Position numbers and translations under genes: made by a program. From the NCBI RefSeq assembly GCF_020740795.1, contig NC_067301.1, positions 8,260,501 through 8,324,500 of the forward strand: 64,000 nt of DNA, given 5' to 3'. Source of the stretch: Apus apus (lineage: Eukaryota > Chordata > Aves > Apodiformes > Apodidae). Under the pieces are notes generated by a model, which was given only the letters and a program-made list of their open reading frames with translations, ran no database searches and was not told the DNA's origin. Position 1 is the first letter of the stretch. Every line of letters starts with the position of its first letter. Positions 1 through 13,562 of the stretch are shown piece by piece.

Positions 1-1477
1 TGTAATAATTAGTCTGAAGAAATTGTACACTTTAAATAGTGTTGATGAGAATAATTCAAATGAGTTCAGTATGATCACTGACCATGCTGAGATAAAATAT
101 TTAAAAATGAATGAGCAGGAACCAGTTGTGCGCTTGCAAACTGCCTGCAGTACACTAAGTCCGTAAACTGACTACATTAATATTTTCCTTATTTCTTTGC
201 ATGTAAAAGATGAGGCTGTTTTTATGGTCATTTGTGACATCTGTGAAAAAAATGGAGCATCCTTGCATATTTTGAATGCACAAAGCCCTGTCCTGCTGAA
301 AGCAATTCCCTGATTCCAGTGGATAGGCATCCACCAGGATGTATTTACGCACATTTACGTATAAAGCACTTCAGAAAGTACTGAGGGGAAATGTTCTGCC
401 AGGAGCTTTTCATGGCAAGTAAAGAGAATGCAAAAATTGTTCATGTGTCATTCATCAGCCTAACAGAGGAGGCCTCAAGGTGTCTTTGGATTTTATCTTG
501 ATGCATCTAGAACTGTAAGTTGAGTCTGGACCTCCTTAGATTTAATGGCAGATAAGCTTTTGCCAGCCTTCTGCAGCCTGACCAGACCTACCTGTTCACA
601 AATACTGCCTGTAAAGAAAGGGAAACAATAACAGGATCCTTGAACACCAACTTCAGGATAAAATATTTTGGATAGCAATCTAGAGAAACTGTGACCAAGA
701 TGCAGCTGATACAACATTGCCAGCTACAGCCCAGAATCAAAGGTCTGTGCATGACCCTTCAGTTAACATCAAAACCTGTTGGCTTTCCACAGTATCCTGA
801 GGGTCTTCCTCCAATTTATGTCTCTAAAAAGCAACTGGAATGTCATGTCTGGCTCCATGTGAATGGTAAATTCACATGTTCTGAGAAAACTTTATTCATT
901 CAAGGATGCTTGATACTAGGGATGTTGGGCAACAGAAAACTGACTTTCAGGTCAGCCTAGGGAAGGATTTTGTTTGGATTAAGGTCTAATCTGTGCTCTG
1001 GAGCAAGGGAGGTCCTTGGAATCATGAGGTAATTGAAAGGACACTTCACAAGAAGAGCAGCTGCCTGTGTGGCACGAGACTAGAGAAATAGTTTCCAGTG
1101 CAGTGTCTCCACTGGCTCTTTCTGGCACAGAGAGGCTGAACATGCTGAGAGAGGGAAGACACAGATGAAGCCATCTAATGGTTAATGTCATTTAATTCTC
1201 TCCAACATGTCATCTCATGGATAATGGCTCCAGAGTTATTACAACAAAATTATTTCATTTCTGTTGGTTAGAAGCATGGAAAATATCGTTGCATTATCAC
1301 TCATATATTTGGGGGTTTTTCCCCCTATAAAATACTGTTGTATTTTCTTTACTAAACTGTTTCTGTCTCAAACTTGTCGAAATGTCTGCAAGAAAATTAG
1401 CTTTGTTGAGACAGAGAGAAGTGTAACAGTTTAGCCTGAACAAAATTATTTCCGCTTTTCCCAGCCTGTCAAGTCCA

Positions 1478-1640
1478 TAGGATTGCAGGATAACAGAGGT
1501 TGGAAAGGACTCCAAGGAGGTCATCTAGTCTGACCTCAAACCAGGGGCAGCTGTGAGGTCAGACCAGGTTACTCAGGGCTTTATGCAGTCTGGATTCTTG
1601 ATTCTTCAGGGTCAAGTTCTCAATTCTGAACCATAAGTGA
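1478..1640 (-). mobile_element. CR1 LINE fragment, antisense, diverged
   Basis: The reverse complement carries the CR1 3'-end pattern: 'ggttggaaaggactcc' followed by a 'catctagtctgacc' block, then a diverged 'agaccaggttactcagggc' segment. It is more diverged from the other copies in the window, so it is probably an older subfamily. Boundaries are approximate. Confidence 0.7.
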
Positions 1641-4371
1641 GAATGAGAGAGGACAGAGGGACCTTCATGATACCAAATAATCTGGAGATTCCAAAGCAAC
1701 TCAGCAGCTGTTCTGGCTGTAACTTGGATTATCACACTGCCCATCCTGTGGGTTAGTAAGTTATCATGAGACATGAACAGCAATGCAAGAGCCATTCATC
1801 TAGGCCAAGAGGCTACTTCAAATGCAGAAAAGCTCTAAATCTGTGGTCATAAGATTCTGAGGGCTTTTAAAGTAACTTGATCAAGCAGATGTCACTGTGA
1901 CTTCAGCTGAATTTAAAATCAACATCTAGGAATTATTTCAAGGCTTAAAACAGTATGGTTGAGAATTACATGGCTTAAGGTTTCCTTCCACAATGGAAAG
2001 ATCGTATTTTTCAGGTTATTTAGCCTGCATTATTTATCACCCAAAAAAACACAACCTTGCACTTTGATTGCAGTGTAGATTATATTGATGTGCAACAATA
2101 CAAGAAGTTTGGCAGCTGGAACCTTTCCTCCTGGCTTTGATTTCTCTCTGCTTTCTATTCAGTCTCTGAATAGTTAACTTGAACAATCATGTTGGGTTGT
2201 TTCTGAAGTACCCGTTTTATCTGGATGGAGGTTTAGATGCACGAAAAACATGGCATGCTTTGAGCATGAAGATAGCTACTTAACTTCTCCATACTCAACT
2301 TCTCAATCTAGTGAAGGATGAAAATGTTACCCTACCTTCTGGAATTGTTACAAAGCCAAGGGATTTACATCATGCAGCACCTTCCATGTCAGGAACCCAA
2401 ATGGCTTTTTAATAATACAAGCCTTCTTGCTTTACAGGAACAGTGACTAATGGCTAAGACTATCCCAGTGGGAAGGAAGGAGAAATCAATGATTATTCCT
2501 CAGGAATACTGAAGTGCCCCTGGAATAAGCCAACGTTCTTCAGTAATGCTCACCAGTAACTCTTTATACTCCAACAAACTGTTTCCCTACATGAAACAAA
2601 AGTTCTGTTGCTTGTTTTGTATCGTGTCTGGAAAGTGCAAGGAAGAGCTCTTCTGGGAAATAAATAAAAGAAAAATGGCCTTCTCTGGTGTTGTTGACTT
2701 TGTATGTGAGTGAGAGAGAGAGAGAGAATGGAAGGAGAGGACTTCATTTTGAGTACCTAGCAGCTGTGACCACCTGGGTGAAAGCCACTGGGAGAGCTCT
2801 CCAGCAAAGCCAGCCGTCGTATGTTCCTCTCCACTCTGGGAAGGTAACCCTCATCTAACATAGAGTTCAAAGAAGCATTCCCACCTCATAAATCACCCAC
2901 TAGACCCCTGCTGCCTGTGGTGCTCTTTGGAGAGGAATATAAATACTCCCATGTCCTGTTTGTACAGTTGCCCTTTAAAATTGGGATTTTTTTTTTGTCC
3001 TCTGTGAAGAGGCAGAATCCAAAAGGGCAGATCCTGACTGTGTGGCTGAGGCAGAGAGCCAGTGCTGCCTCTTGTAGCTTTGAGTCGTGGAGTGACCTGA
3101 GTTTGAAACCTCCCAGGATGGTGGGTGAATTAAACAGACTCACATACCATCTGGCTCTGAACTTACCTTTTAGGCTGATTGTTTTTTCACCTCTCTTCTG
3201 TGGAAGAACATACAAGTTTCAGTGTCTGGTAATGGATCACAAATATTTAAAGCTCTTTATTTGGAAGGTCACTGGTACAAGTACTCCAACTTTACATTTA
3301 TCCCAGTCCTTGTAATCACTTGTTGGCATGTTGTCTACTGCTCTTCTCCTGGCTCAAGAGGTTGTCTTCATCACTTCTTTATTCAGTACCATTTTCTAGC
3401 TATTGAGATAGCTCTTAAAGACCTCTTTTCTTTGTCCCCTGCTTGCTGCATACTGGCCATGTAGCACAAGATGTAAATTCATGGCTCCTGAGACAGAAAG
3501 GGAAGGGTATAGATTGAGATGGAGCTTTCCCTTGTTGAAAGCCTGTTCTGCTGCACGGTGAGCACCAGCAGATGGAAGAGTGGCAAAAAAAATTCCTCTC
3601 CAGAAAAAAAAACACAGTAAGAAGCAAGTTACACAATATTTGTTTTTTAAACCATGCCAAAAAAGGGGATGGACTGAGGGACAGTCTTCTGAGGTCAGAG
3701 AGCTTGAGAATCTCACTTAATCTCACTGCGCAACAGGACAGATTTGGTCTGGGTGCTGCAGCAGTCCTGCACCTCCACGTCTCCCTGGGCACTTGTGTGT
3801 GGATCTTGCACACTGGAGAAACATGTTGAGCTGTGCCCAGAGTCAACAGAAGCTGAAGAGCTCGCCTAGAGCAATGGACTTATGAAATAAAATAGCTTTA
3901 CTGCCAGAGCAGCATTAAAGACTGTCAAAGCATGATACCCTCCAGGACCATTGTTTGAGCATGTCCTTGTTTTTCCACTTCCTCCCTTGCCGGACTGCAT
4001 TCATCAGTCAGGTCAAAACAGCTTATTGGAAACAGGATCTCTTTCTTTCTTCCCAATTTTTAATTTGAACTATGTACTTTGGAGCCCTAGCTCTTCTGTG
4101 ATTTGGAAAATGTTTTTATGGAGTTGTGTGTGTGTGTGCGGCCATGCTAGCAGTCTGCTGAGCCAGTGGGTTCAGCTGGAGAGGAGAACATCAACCTGGG
4201 TAAGAAAAAGGAGAACCAAAAGCCACAGCAACTCTGAATCTCTCAATGTGCAGAGAAAGCTCTACCTAGTGCTGTGTCATCTGGGCCATCATGATGAGTC
4301 CCAGTGTTATTTAGGGTCTCTGGTAATGAGTTGTTCTTCCTAGAGTTAATTCTTACTTAATATGATCTACT

Positions 4372-4765
4372 GTGTTGGGGCTGTTCAGCCTGGAGAAGAG
4401 AAGGCTGAGAGGAGAACTTAGAGCACCTTCCAGTGCCTGAAGGGACTCCAAGAAAGCTGGGGAGGGACGGAGGGACTTTTTGCCAGGGTGTGTAGTGATG
4501 GAATGAGGGGTAATGGTTTTAAGTTTAAAGAGGAGAGATTTAGGTTGGACAATAGAAATATATTCTTGAGTGTGAGGGTGGTGAGACCCTGGCCCAGGTT
4601 GCCCAGGGAAGCTGTGGCTGCCCCATCCCTGGCAGTGTTGAAGGGCAGGTTGGATGGGGCTTGGAGCAACCTGGTCTTGTGGGAGGTGTCCCTGCCCATG
4701 CAGGGGCTTGGATCTAGATGATCTTTAAGGTCCCTTCCAATCCAAACCAGTCTATGATGCTGTGA
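4372..4765 (+). mobile_element. CR1 LINE 3' fragment, sense
   Basis: This is a 5'-truncated CR1 copy running from 'gctgttcagcctggagaaga' through the 'gagggtggtgagaccctgg' block to the canonical end 'ggtcccttccaatccaaacc' and 'ctatgatgctgtga'. It matches the copies at 21508 and 59206 over several hundred bases. 5' truncation is the usual outcome of CR1 target-primed insertion. No reverse transcriptase coding capacity remains. Confidence 0.93.
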
Positions 4766-6329
4766 CCTATGATCAAGTGGTTCTTCTGGCCCTGGAACTC
4801 AGATGGTACCATGGTAGTTAGGGACTCACCATGTGCCCTTTATTGCTAGAGTCAGAATAATTAGAAGAAATGTTCTTGTTCATTAATATAAAATCCACTG
4901 GAGTGAGTGGGAAAAACTGTACAACTTAAAAAGTGGAATGTAACATTTGTCATTGCTGTTTAAATGGGGTAAGAACTTAATTTTGTTTTTCACAGCTGCC
5001 TTGCTTGTTGTGTGTGTTGAGATCTATCTATGCATATATAACTAGCACATAATGGACTTGTATTTGTTTTGGTTTCATTAAAGTTATATCATTTCAAACC
5101 TCTTTTTGAACCTGTCCATGTAAGCTGTGCAAAATGGCACCTTGTGGCGACAAATCTGTTTCCCTCTATGGGAATGAGACCATAGAGTTCCCAACTGAGG
5201 CTGGAATAAGAACAGTTTCTTGCTGCTTGATTTCTAATTACATAAGTGGAAGGGGGGAAAAGTGGAAATTCTAAGTACCAAAAGGCATGTTAAATTTAGT
5301 AGAATACACTCATCTGGAAATGATCGCATTTTTCCTTCTTTCTTAAGCCTGCTGAAATCATTGCTTCATCTTAACTGTAGCGTGATTTGGATCAGTACCA
5401 AGAAATGCAAACAAGATAGGCCTAAAAAAGTCAGGTGTCCCTACCCAAAATGTAACGAGACCTTTTGGTGGAGAAGTTACTGTATCACCCCAAGGCAATT
5501 TTAACAGGAAAATGGTGAGTTTACAGTGAGTAAAGGAGCTGTACCACTATCTAGAAGGAAAAAAAAAACCCAAACCAGCAGCTGTTTGCTGAATTGAACA
5601 AATTTTGAACACTTAACAACTCCCTAAATGCTTGACTGGCCACAAATCTGACTCTTCACAGCTTGATGAGATGTCAGCTGAGGCTTTGAGATGAATAAAC
5701 AAGTCACAGAAAAGCAGAGACTGCAGGAAAAAAATATCAAGCTGCTTTTCTGTTGTTTATCCGAGTTCTTTGTGTTTGATCAAGATACTGTCATTTCTTT
5801 GTATTTCAGTCCTGCCTGGGAGCCTTAGCCAAGAGCAGGACCTTGCTGTATGTGGTGCTGTACACACAAATAAAAACCAGGCTCTGCCCTGGAGAATTTA
5901 CAAACTAAACAGATGGGATTAAGGGAGGTAGAAAGGTTTATCATTCCCACTTTAAAGATGGGAGAAGCTGTAGCCAAGGTCAGTGATAATTCTGGGAGGA
6001 AATATGGCATTCAGCTGGGGCTCTAATTTGAGCCTTGAGCCACTGACTCCATCAGCCATCCTTTCTGACTGTTTTTTCACTTGGCAGGTCATGGAGTCTC
6101 AGGGGAAGGCTGCCCACTTCATAGCCTGGGAGACTCCAGAAGGGTATGTTCTCCAACCATTTGCTTTCCTCAAATTGCCCCAAATTCTTAATGGCAAATC
6201 TCTGCTAAGTTAGACATCCTGTTTTACTGTCCAGGAGGTGATTCCTTATAGAATCACTAATAGGTGTAAACCACTGAGATCCTCAGTATTGACTTTGGTA
6301 TAAATCTGAATCTGATAAGGAGAGAAAAT

Positions 6330-6546
6330 ATTGACATATATTCTTTGCTGTGAGGGTGGTGAGACCCTGGCCCAGGTTGCCCAGGGAAGCTGTGGCTGCC
6401 CCATCCCTGGCAGTGTTGAAGGGCAGGTTGGATGGGGCTTGGAGCAGCCTGGTCTGGTGGGAGGTGTCCCTGCCCATGCAGGGGGTTGAATCTAGATGAT
6501 CTTTAAGGTCCATTCCAACCCAAACCATTCCATGATTCTATTATTC
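6330..6546 (+). mobile_element. CR1 LINE 3' fragment, sense, short
   Basis: This short copy begins near 'ttctttgctgtgagggtggt' and ends with 'ccatgattctattattct', the degenerate octamer tail of CR1. It is strongly similar to the copy at 4372. Confidence 0.92.
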
Positions 6547-7989
6547 TGGGTATCTCATGGAATAGGACACCACCACGTTAGGTATGATAAGCATAACACC
6601 AGAAGAGAGTCACAGCCTTGGTAGATCTACCTTAAATATGAACTTAAGAGATCAAGATAGAGGGAGGATATCAAGGAAACAGTATCATTCCACTAGTGGA
6701 GACACGGCAGTCATGTTGTAACTCTGCTCTTCCAGGGGGTTCACACAGGTGATTCCCCAAAGGGGAAGGAATTGGTTTTCTGGGTATTTTACCAGGTTCC
6801 CTCAAGTTTTTTGAACATCACAAAAGAAATCACAGAGGTGCTTGTTTGCAAATGCAAACACTGGGTGCATGGGTGGACTGAAGAGGACTGTGGTGATTGT
6901 CGTAGGAATCTCTACGAGTTATAGCTCTTATGCTAGAAGGGAGAGGCAGAGCTGGGGAATTTATCATCAGTGCCCTGCCAGGAAAACCACATTTTTCAGC
7001 AGTGTTCTGAATCAGTGAGGCACTGCTGACCCTTCCTTTTGCTCTGAGCTGGCTGGGGTTTGTTGCTTTCCCCCCTTACCACACACATCCTGACAGTAAG
7101 AAATCAACTTTTTCCTCATCTCTCACCCCACCCCTGCCTTTATAAATGGGGCCAGTGCAAATTCTGGCACTCCAGCCCCAGTAGGCAGCTGTAGGCAGTG
7201 CTTACTGTCTCTTAACTGAGAGTCCAGCCCCTAGCCCACCCACAGTGAAATGCTGAACTGAGTTTGAAACTAAATGGGAACATAGTTTATGGAAATTCAG
7301 CTGTGGATGGCTGTTTCTCATGTGACTTCTGGCTGTCAGCACTTAGTTGTCCAGCACTGCTTGCTGTTCAGAGCTGGGTGTTCCTCCTGGTGGTGGATAC
7401 CCACCTCCTATAGCTTAGAAAGATGCTGAGAAAGTTGTTGGTACTAATAAATCACTTTTCATCCATAGTCTTTATTGTTAGTGCTTGTAGAAGCTCCAGC
7501 TCTGGGTTAGGAGTGTGTGCCCCTTCCTAGAAAAGGTCATGCCCTTATCAGTTCAAATTCAGTTCATAAATCTCTTGTTGTAGGAAGGAGTATGTTTCTT
7601 TTAGAAGTTTTAGAGGGTATTCTTCCTCCCCCTCAGTGCTGCAGTTGAAGCTCTTAGTAGTGACTAACAGTTTAACCCAAAATCATTACTAATCCCATGA
7701 AACCTTCCCTGAGGGTTTAGGAGTTCAGTTGTGATAGGCAGCACCTCAGTTTCCCCCCTGGAAAACAAATGCTGATACTCTCTCCACATGGTCATGGCTT
7801 GATGACCTGTTTCATTCCCTGGTAAAATTCCTGGTACAGAATGGTGGCAGATGAATAACTGCTGGTGGGTGGGATGTAAATGGAAAAGAAAGTGGAGCAA
7901 TGGAGATTTTGGTATAGTCAAACATGAAGTTTGACATCCAGGCACAACAAATGCTGATCACATCTAGAGATCACAAGGACTTTGGGAAG

Positions 7990-8215
7990 TTACAACACAG
8001 GAAGTTCCACCTCAGCTTCTTTCTTGTGAGGGTGATGGAGCCCTGGGATAGGCTGCCCAGAGAGGCTGTGGAGTCTCCTTCTCTGGAGACTTTCAAGACC
8101 CATCTGGACGTGTTCCTGTGTGACCTGCCCCAGGTGTTCCTGCTGCAGCAGAGGGGTTGGACTCGATGATCTTCAGAGGTCACTTCCAACCCCTATGACT
8201 TATGATTCTATGATG
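7990..8215 (+). mobile_element. CR1 LINE 3' fragment, different subfamily
   Basis: The block 'ggctgcccagagaggctgtg' is followed by 'gagtctccttctctggagac', 'gtgttcctgtgtgacctgcc' and an end of 'ttccaacccctatgactt' plus 'atgattctatgatg'. This is the second common avian CR1 tail type and is distinct from the majority copies here. The 5' edge is approximate. Confidence 0.88.
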
Positions 8216-8799
8216 ATTATGAAACCCCAGGGCCTGAACGGTTTGCTACTAACAGGGTGGGGCACAATGAGAAGCAATGGCTGGGGGCCAAAGCTGGACT
8301 CATGCAAATGGACAGCGGGGAACTGGATTATAAGCAGAGAGAGACTGGGGTGAGCTGGTAGAGGAATGGGTGGATTTTTCAGCTCTTGGTGTCTTAAATG
8401 CAAGTTGCTGTGCTGCACATGGGAGTGATGGGGTGAAACCAAATGACCTGTAACACATGGATTCAGATGATCTAACTGTACTTATTTGGCCATAAATTCT
8501 CTTAAACTTCTAAGGCCATGAAGGTTAAGTGCAGTGGTCCTGGTCTCTGTCCTGTGGCTTAATCTGGTATGAACTAAATGCAGAATTTTTTCAGCTCTAG
8601 GACCCTGTTTATTAGACACTCCCCAAAGACGTCTCTGGTGTGAATCTCACATGTAAGACAACCTGTTTCTATGATGATCATTGCTTCTTTGTTCTTCCAG
8701 CTTCTCCCTTTTGGAGTGTTTTTTTTGCTTTTGCTTGAGGGAATGGCTGACGGTGTGTGTTTCCCCCACTCCTTTTCCAGGCATGGGGCCCATTGTTGA

Positions 8800-8868
8800 A
8801 TTCATAGAATCATAAAATGGTTTGGGTTGGAAGGGATCTTAATGATCATCTAGATCCAACCCCCCTGC
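8800..8868 (-). mobile_element. CR1 LINE 3' tip, antisense
   Basis: About 70 bases of the CR1 end in reverse orientation: 'catagaatcataaaatggtt', 'gggttggaagggatctt' and 'catctagatccaaccccc'. Only the extreme 3' tip is present. Confidence 0.88.
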
Positions 8869-10209
8869 TTCTTTGAATGATGGGTGGAAGCCTGGGACTG
8901 GAGGTACACTGGAAGGACTGGATGGGAAAGTCCACATAGTCCTGGTGTCTGCACCATGGACAGAACAGAGAAAGTGAATTTACTGGGTTCTTTTTAGGCC
9001 TGAGAAATAATTCCCTTAAATCTTTGTGACCATCCTAGTAGGCAACATGCTTTGTGGGAGGCTCTAGTTTACTATCTACAAAGTTGTGGATTTTATATCC
9101 TTATTAGGTATAAATAGAGGTAGGCTGGCAGATAGAGACAAGGTCATTGTGACTCCTCTGAGCACAGGATGAGCCTGTAATTATTTAACTGAGGCTTCAA
9201 TGTTAACTCTTGTCATACACTGCAGCAGCCACTGAGGCAGTCCCTGTTACCAGAATTAAAACCAGAAGACCAAAGTGGTCCAGTGCTAGCAGGGGTGTCC
9301 CAGCATGTCCAAGGAAGCAGTGATAAGCTCAGCCTCCCTTGGCCAGTTTCATTCAGTTCCTCACCAGCTCTAATAGTATTATCTGCTTCACAAGCTCCAA
9401 CATCGCAACCCTGCTTCAGGGCAGGCCATGAAAGCAGATTTCTCAGGGTCCCACATTTCTATGATTTTATGAACCGCACCCTCTAAAATATTAAGATCAT
9501 CTTATCACTTTAAGGATTACATTTGCATTTGTAAGGTGAGTGGGAGCAGAGGAATCTGGTAGCAAACACACATCCTGTATAGCAAATACACAGTTTGACC
9601 CTCCTTAAAAACCTCCTGATGCTCTCCAGAAACTGACACTTTGAGAGTTCAGATGTTGGGTGCTTTTCTGAAAAGCCAGAGGGTTTGTGCATGAGCCTCT
9701 TCCCAAGCAGTGCAATATTCTGTGGGCTGAGTCACCCCGTTACAGGCTGGTTTCCTCTCAGTAATGTGCAAAATGTTCCTGCACTCATATGGATGTTCTA
9801 ACTTTGTCCTGCTGGTTGATAGTTTGGAGGCTCTTTGGTGCCGGAACTGTCTCTAGAACACATACAAGCACCTATTGTGACGAGGCCCTGAGCTTGGCTG
9901 GGGACTTCAGGCAGTGCTCTAAGAAAAATGATGAATATAAGGAGAGGTTCTGAGCGATTGCAGCAGGGGGAAGTTGTGCAGCAGAAAAGAAGATGGTTAT
10001 CAGAGGGAGCTGGGTGGAATGGAGTCGGAGGAAACTGGTGTTTTTGAAGTAGAAAGCAAAAAAAACAACCAACTCTGAACTCGCAGGGAATAGGGCACCT
10101 GCAAATGAAGCCCAACAGCTTCTTCCCAGCCCTCTCTGCTAGAAACTGCCCCTGCAGACATGAGCTGAATAGCAGAAGGGTTTTGCATGACCTGAGTTGC
10201 TGGGGAAGC

Positions 10210-10690
10210 CAGGGAGGGAGGCTTGAAGGGGCCTAGAGCGCCTGGGAGCGATTGGGCAAGGTGCAAAATAAAGCGATTAAACACACTTGGACTTGCAGCA
10301 AGATGGGAGGGGTACATTTCTTTTTTTTTTTTTTTTCCTGCTGCCCCAGGGCCCCAAAACGCATTGGCACAGCCCTACAGAGAAACCGCTCATTCGCCCA
10401 GTGGGCTTTCTCGGTGCCTCCTGCTCTCCGAGCCCTTGGACCCCCCGTGGAAGGAAAGGCTGATGGGATTAGAGGAAACAGCTGGCTCAGTCGTGCCCTG
10501 CGGGAGCTCGCATTCCCGGGACTCGGGAAGAGAGGAGCGCCCTGCTGCCGAGTCGCATTCCAGGTCATTTGCTGAGCCCAGATGTTTTCTAATGAGCTCT
10601 TATGATAAATCCTTTCCCTTTACTACCCAGCACAGTCCCTGCCAGCCAGGTCTGTCCCCTGCATCTCTCCTCCTGCGCGTGGCCGGGCAA
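10210..10690. promoter_or_regulatory. Weak CpG-enriched patch
   Basis: Roughly twenty CpG dinucleotides fall in about 480 bases, concentrated at 10360-10560 and 10675-10685, against a CpG-poor surround. It could be a minor CpG island, an alternative upstream NBL1 promoter, or chance composition. No exon or start codon can be assigned. Confidence 0.3.
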
Positions 10691-13441
10691 GTTGGGCTTT
10701 GCAGTCCAAGCCATCTAGCTTGCACAAAGGGATTCAGCACAGAGCTTGGATCTGTTATTGTAAAGCTCTGGCTTGATGGAATTCACTGGTCCAGATTCTT
10801 CCCATAGCTGAATCTTCCCCTCTAGTCTCTCCTTACATCTGTGCATGTTATTAAGCCCGGCACAGTGCTCAGGGAGGACTGACCTGGGAGTCTGGATGAG
10901 CAGTGAAGTGCTGTTGGACCCACGTGCTTTGGGTGAGTCTTATAAAGCAAGAATGGCATTTGGAAGGACTGCTCCATCCTTGCCTGTGGGTGCTGAAACT
11001 GTGCAGATGTGAGAGTCACATACTGGTGGTGACAGGAGGATGTTGTCCTCATGCCCTGCCTGCCACCGTTGTCCCCTCCCATCATCTACCTGAAATGGTG
11101 ATGGAAAATCACCCCCCCAGTTTTTTTGCCTCCATCTCCTGGTATCAGTACTGCTCCCATCACTTGGGGCACATATGCCCTACACATGGGATCCTGAGCC
11201 CTTCTCTTGTAGATTTTTTAGGGCTTATTTAGGAACCAAGAAGTGGGAGTTTAACTCCAGCAGGTGATGATCCTGGAGAAGGGAGCAGTTAAAAAGCCAC
11301 CTACATTCCAGGGAGCTGCAATCCCATTTTGTGCCCATTGGCAAAGCAAATGTGGAGAGGTGAAGTGAAGGAGACCTGAGACAGGGCAGGGAAGGGCTGT
11401 GGCAGACCCAGACATCAGTGTCTCAAATCCTTTGTGGGTCATGGCAGGGGGTTTAAGCCCTTGAGAGTGCTTCTCTGGACCGTACACCATGTGTCCGGGG
11501 GATGGTGAACTAAAAAAAAGTTGCAGGGATGTGTGAAGGTCAGGTCCCCTTTGCAGACACACATGCTCTCTTTTCTCAGCTGCCTTTCCCCTTGTGTGTT
11601 TTCTAGCATCCAGCTATGGGCAGGGAACCTTGGAATCTGTGTGTAAGACACAAATAAAAGGAATAGTTTTATTTTTAACTTCCAAATACACCCTTTTAAT
11701 TCTCACACCCACAGTTCCTAGTCCTGTCCTGACAAGCGGGGAGCCCCTGGCACTGTGGGCGTTTGTCAGCAGGCCCAAAACAGCAACAGCGGGCGAGGGA
11801 AGGAAGCTCCTGGAGACCAGAGAGCAGGTTTCTGCTGTGTCTTATGGCACAAAAGCCTTGGTGATTGAACAGCAGGGGAAAGGGCTGAGGAGGGAAGACA
11901 CAGGTGGGTATGTGGACATTTTGGGCAAGGCTCTGCACGCCTGGTGTCTCTGTTTGTAGCGGGAAACAACAGGCTGATGAAATGGGCTGTTGTGAGGGGG
12001 TGAGAGGGGAGAGCTGTGTTGTACTAACCCACATGTTGTATTCTGTCATACTTTTTGGTGTGAAAACAAGAATGTGGTTTGGCAGGGGTGTTTTTGGGAC
12101 AGGCAGGAGCTGGTAAATGATATGGAGCAAGGGTAAAGATGCTGCTGAAGCCAGCGACCCTGGCTATGGGCAAGAGGCCTGGGGGGTGAGGATGGCTTCA
12201 TTCCTGCTGGTGTTGCCTCTCTGCTCTCCCTCCTGGCTGCCTCTAGCCAGGGTCTGTCCAAATGACATCTGCAGACATCAGGTCTTCTTCACTCCTTGTT
12301 CTGGCTGATACTGCATTGCCAAAGAGAAAAGTTAAAAGTGTTGGCCCAGAGCTCTGACAGCCTCTCAACAGCTTCTTTCATCCTCCAGCACCTCTGCCTG
12401 TTTCTTCTGACACCAGCAAACCTGAACTCTGCTTCTCGTGCCTCTCCACCCCCAGATGTACAGATCACTGTGTTTCCCTTTTCTGCTGTTTGGCTGTTTA
12501 CAGAACTGGAACACAAAGGAATGGTAGGAAGCAGTGAATGAGCAGTGTGCTGGCTCACAGCTCTGCCTGCAACCTTGCACTCTGCTCAGAGTAATCACAG
12601 CCCAGTACTGAGGATCCCCCAAAACCATCAAAAAATACTCAACTCTGGACCTGACACATGGGGATGAATTTCACCTTAATGCCTGTGGTCTCTTGCTTTG
12701 TAGCTGGTCATGTTTACATCTTGGTTTTCCTCATTTATCCCCAGATGTGTGAATTTGCTTCCAAGCCTCTGATGTCTTTCACTCATATTATTCAGAATAA
12801 AGCAGCCCCCCAGGCAGCTCAGTGCTGGTTGTGCTGGCCATGAGGAGCAGGTGGAGATTAGTCAAAAGCCCAAGTTCAGCAGAGGGTTAAAATTTTGGGA
12901 GAATAGAATTTGGGCTCCTTCTTTGGTGGCCCTTTTGGAGCTCAGCAGTTTGGGGATGGGTAGGTTGCTTCTAGCAGGATAAGAAAGTGATGCTGGAAGC
13001 AGGTTTTTGCCATCCTCCTTACAAAATCCTATTGTCCTGGAGCTGGAAGGAACTAAGCAGTAGGAAATGGTCCTTCACTGGCAGCCTCCAGCTTCCCGCA
13101 GCAAAAAGCCAGCCCCGAGGCCTGGTCTCCTTTCCTCTCCCCAGGACCGTTTGTGGGGCACAACCACCATTTCTCCCAGCCTAGCTGTTGCTTTCCTACC
13201 ATCTCCTCTTCCTTCTTGTCTCATCTCTGTACAAATCTTTACCCCAAAAGGAGCCAGCAGAGCCCATCCAAGCCTTCCAGGTATCTTTGGATTTGGGTAG
13301 AGCCCTGCCAGGGTTTAATGTGGAGACATCTATTAGATGAATTGCAGCTTGACAGAAACAGTTGTTCTGGTCTCTGACATTTATACTAACTGAGATGAGG
13401 GGGGTTTTCACTGGGACTGTGTTTGGGTGTTAGAACTTTAT

Positions 13442-13562
13442 GGGGAAAAGAAAGAGAGAAGGAAAGGAAGGAAAGGGAGAAAGGAGGGGAAGGAGAGGAA
13501 GGAAGGGAAGGGAAGAAAGGGAAGGAAGGGAGGAAAGGGAAGGAAGGGAGAAAGGGAGGAAA
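13442..13562 (+). repeat. 121-nt uninterrupted polypurine tract
   Basis: Every base from 13442 to 13562 is G or A, made of degenerate GGAAGG/GGGAAA units, and is followed by an A-rich stretch with AATAAA-like units. It lies about 300 bases upstream of the NBL1 CpG island. Such tracts can form intramolecular triplexes; whether this one does is inference. Confidence 0.95.

Larger units (their letters stand above)
1..13439. other. Gene-free flank upstream of NBL1
   Basis: I see no exon here that I can support. Open frames are short, lack family resemblance, and several start at non-ATG codons. The stretch contains five CR1 fragments (listed separately), a short (GA)n run near 2709-2728, a (TG)n run near 4125-4138, a 16-nt poly-T run at 10321-10336 and a weakly CpG-enriched patch at about 10210-10690. 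In human the next gene upstream of NBL1 is MICOS10; I looked for its conserved glycine-rich membrane exon and did not find it, so it probably lies to the left of the window or is too divergent to spot by eye. Confidence 0.6.
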
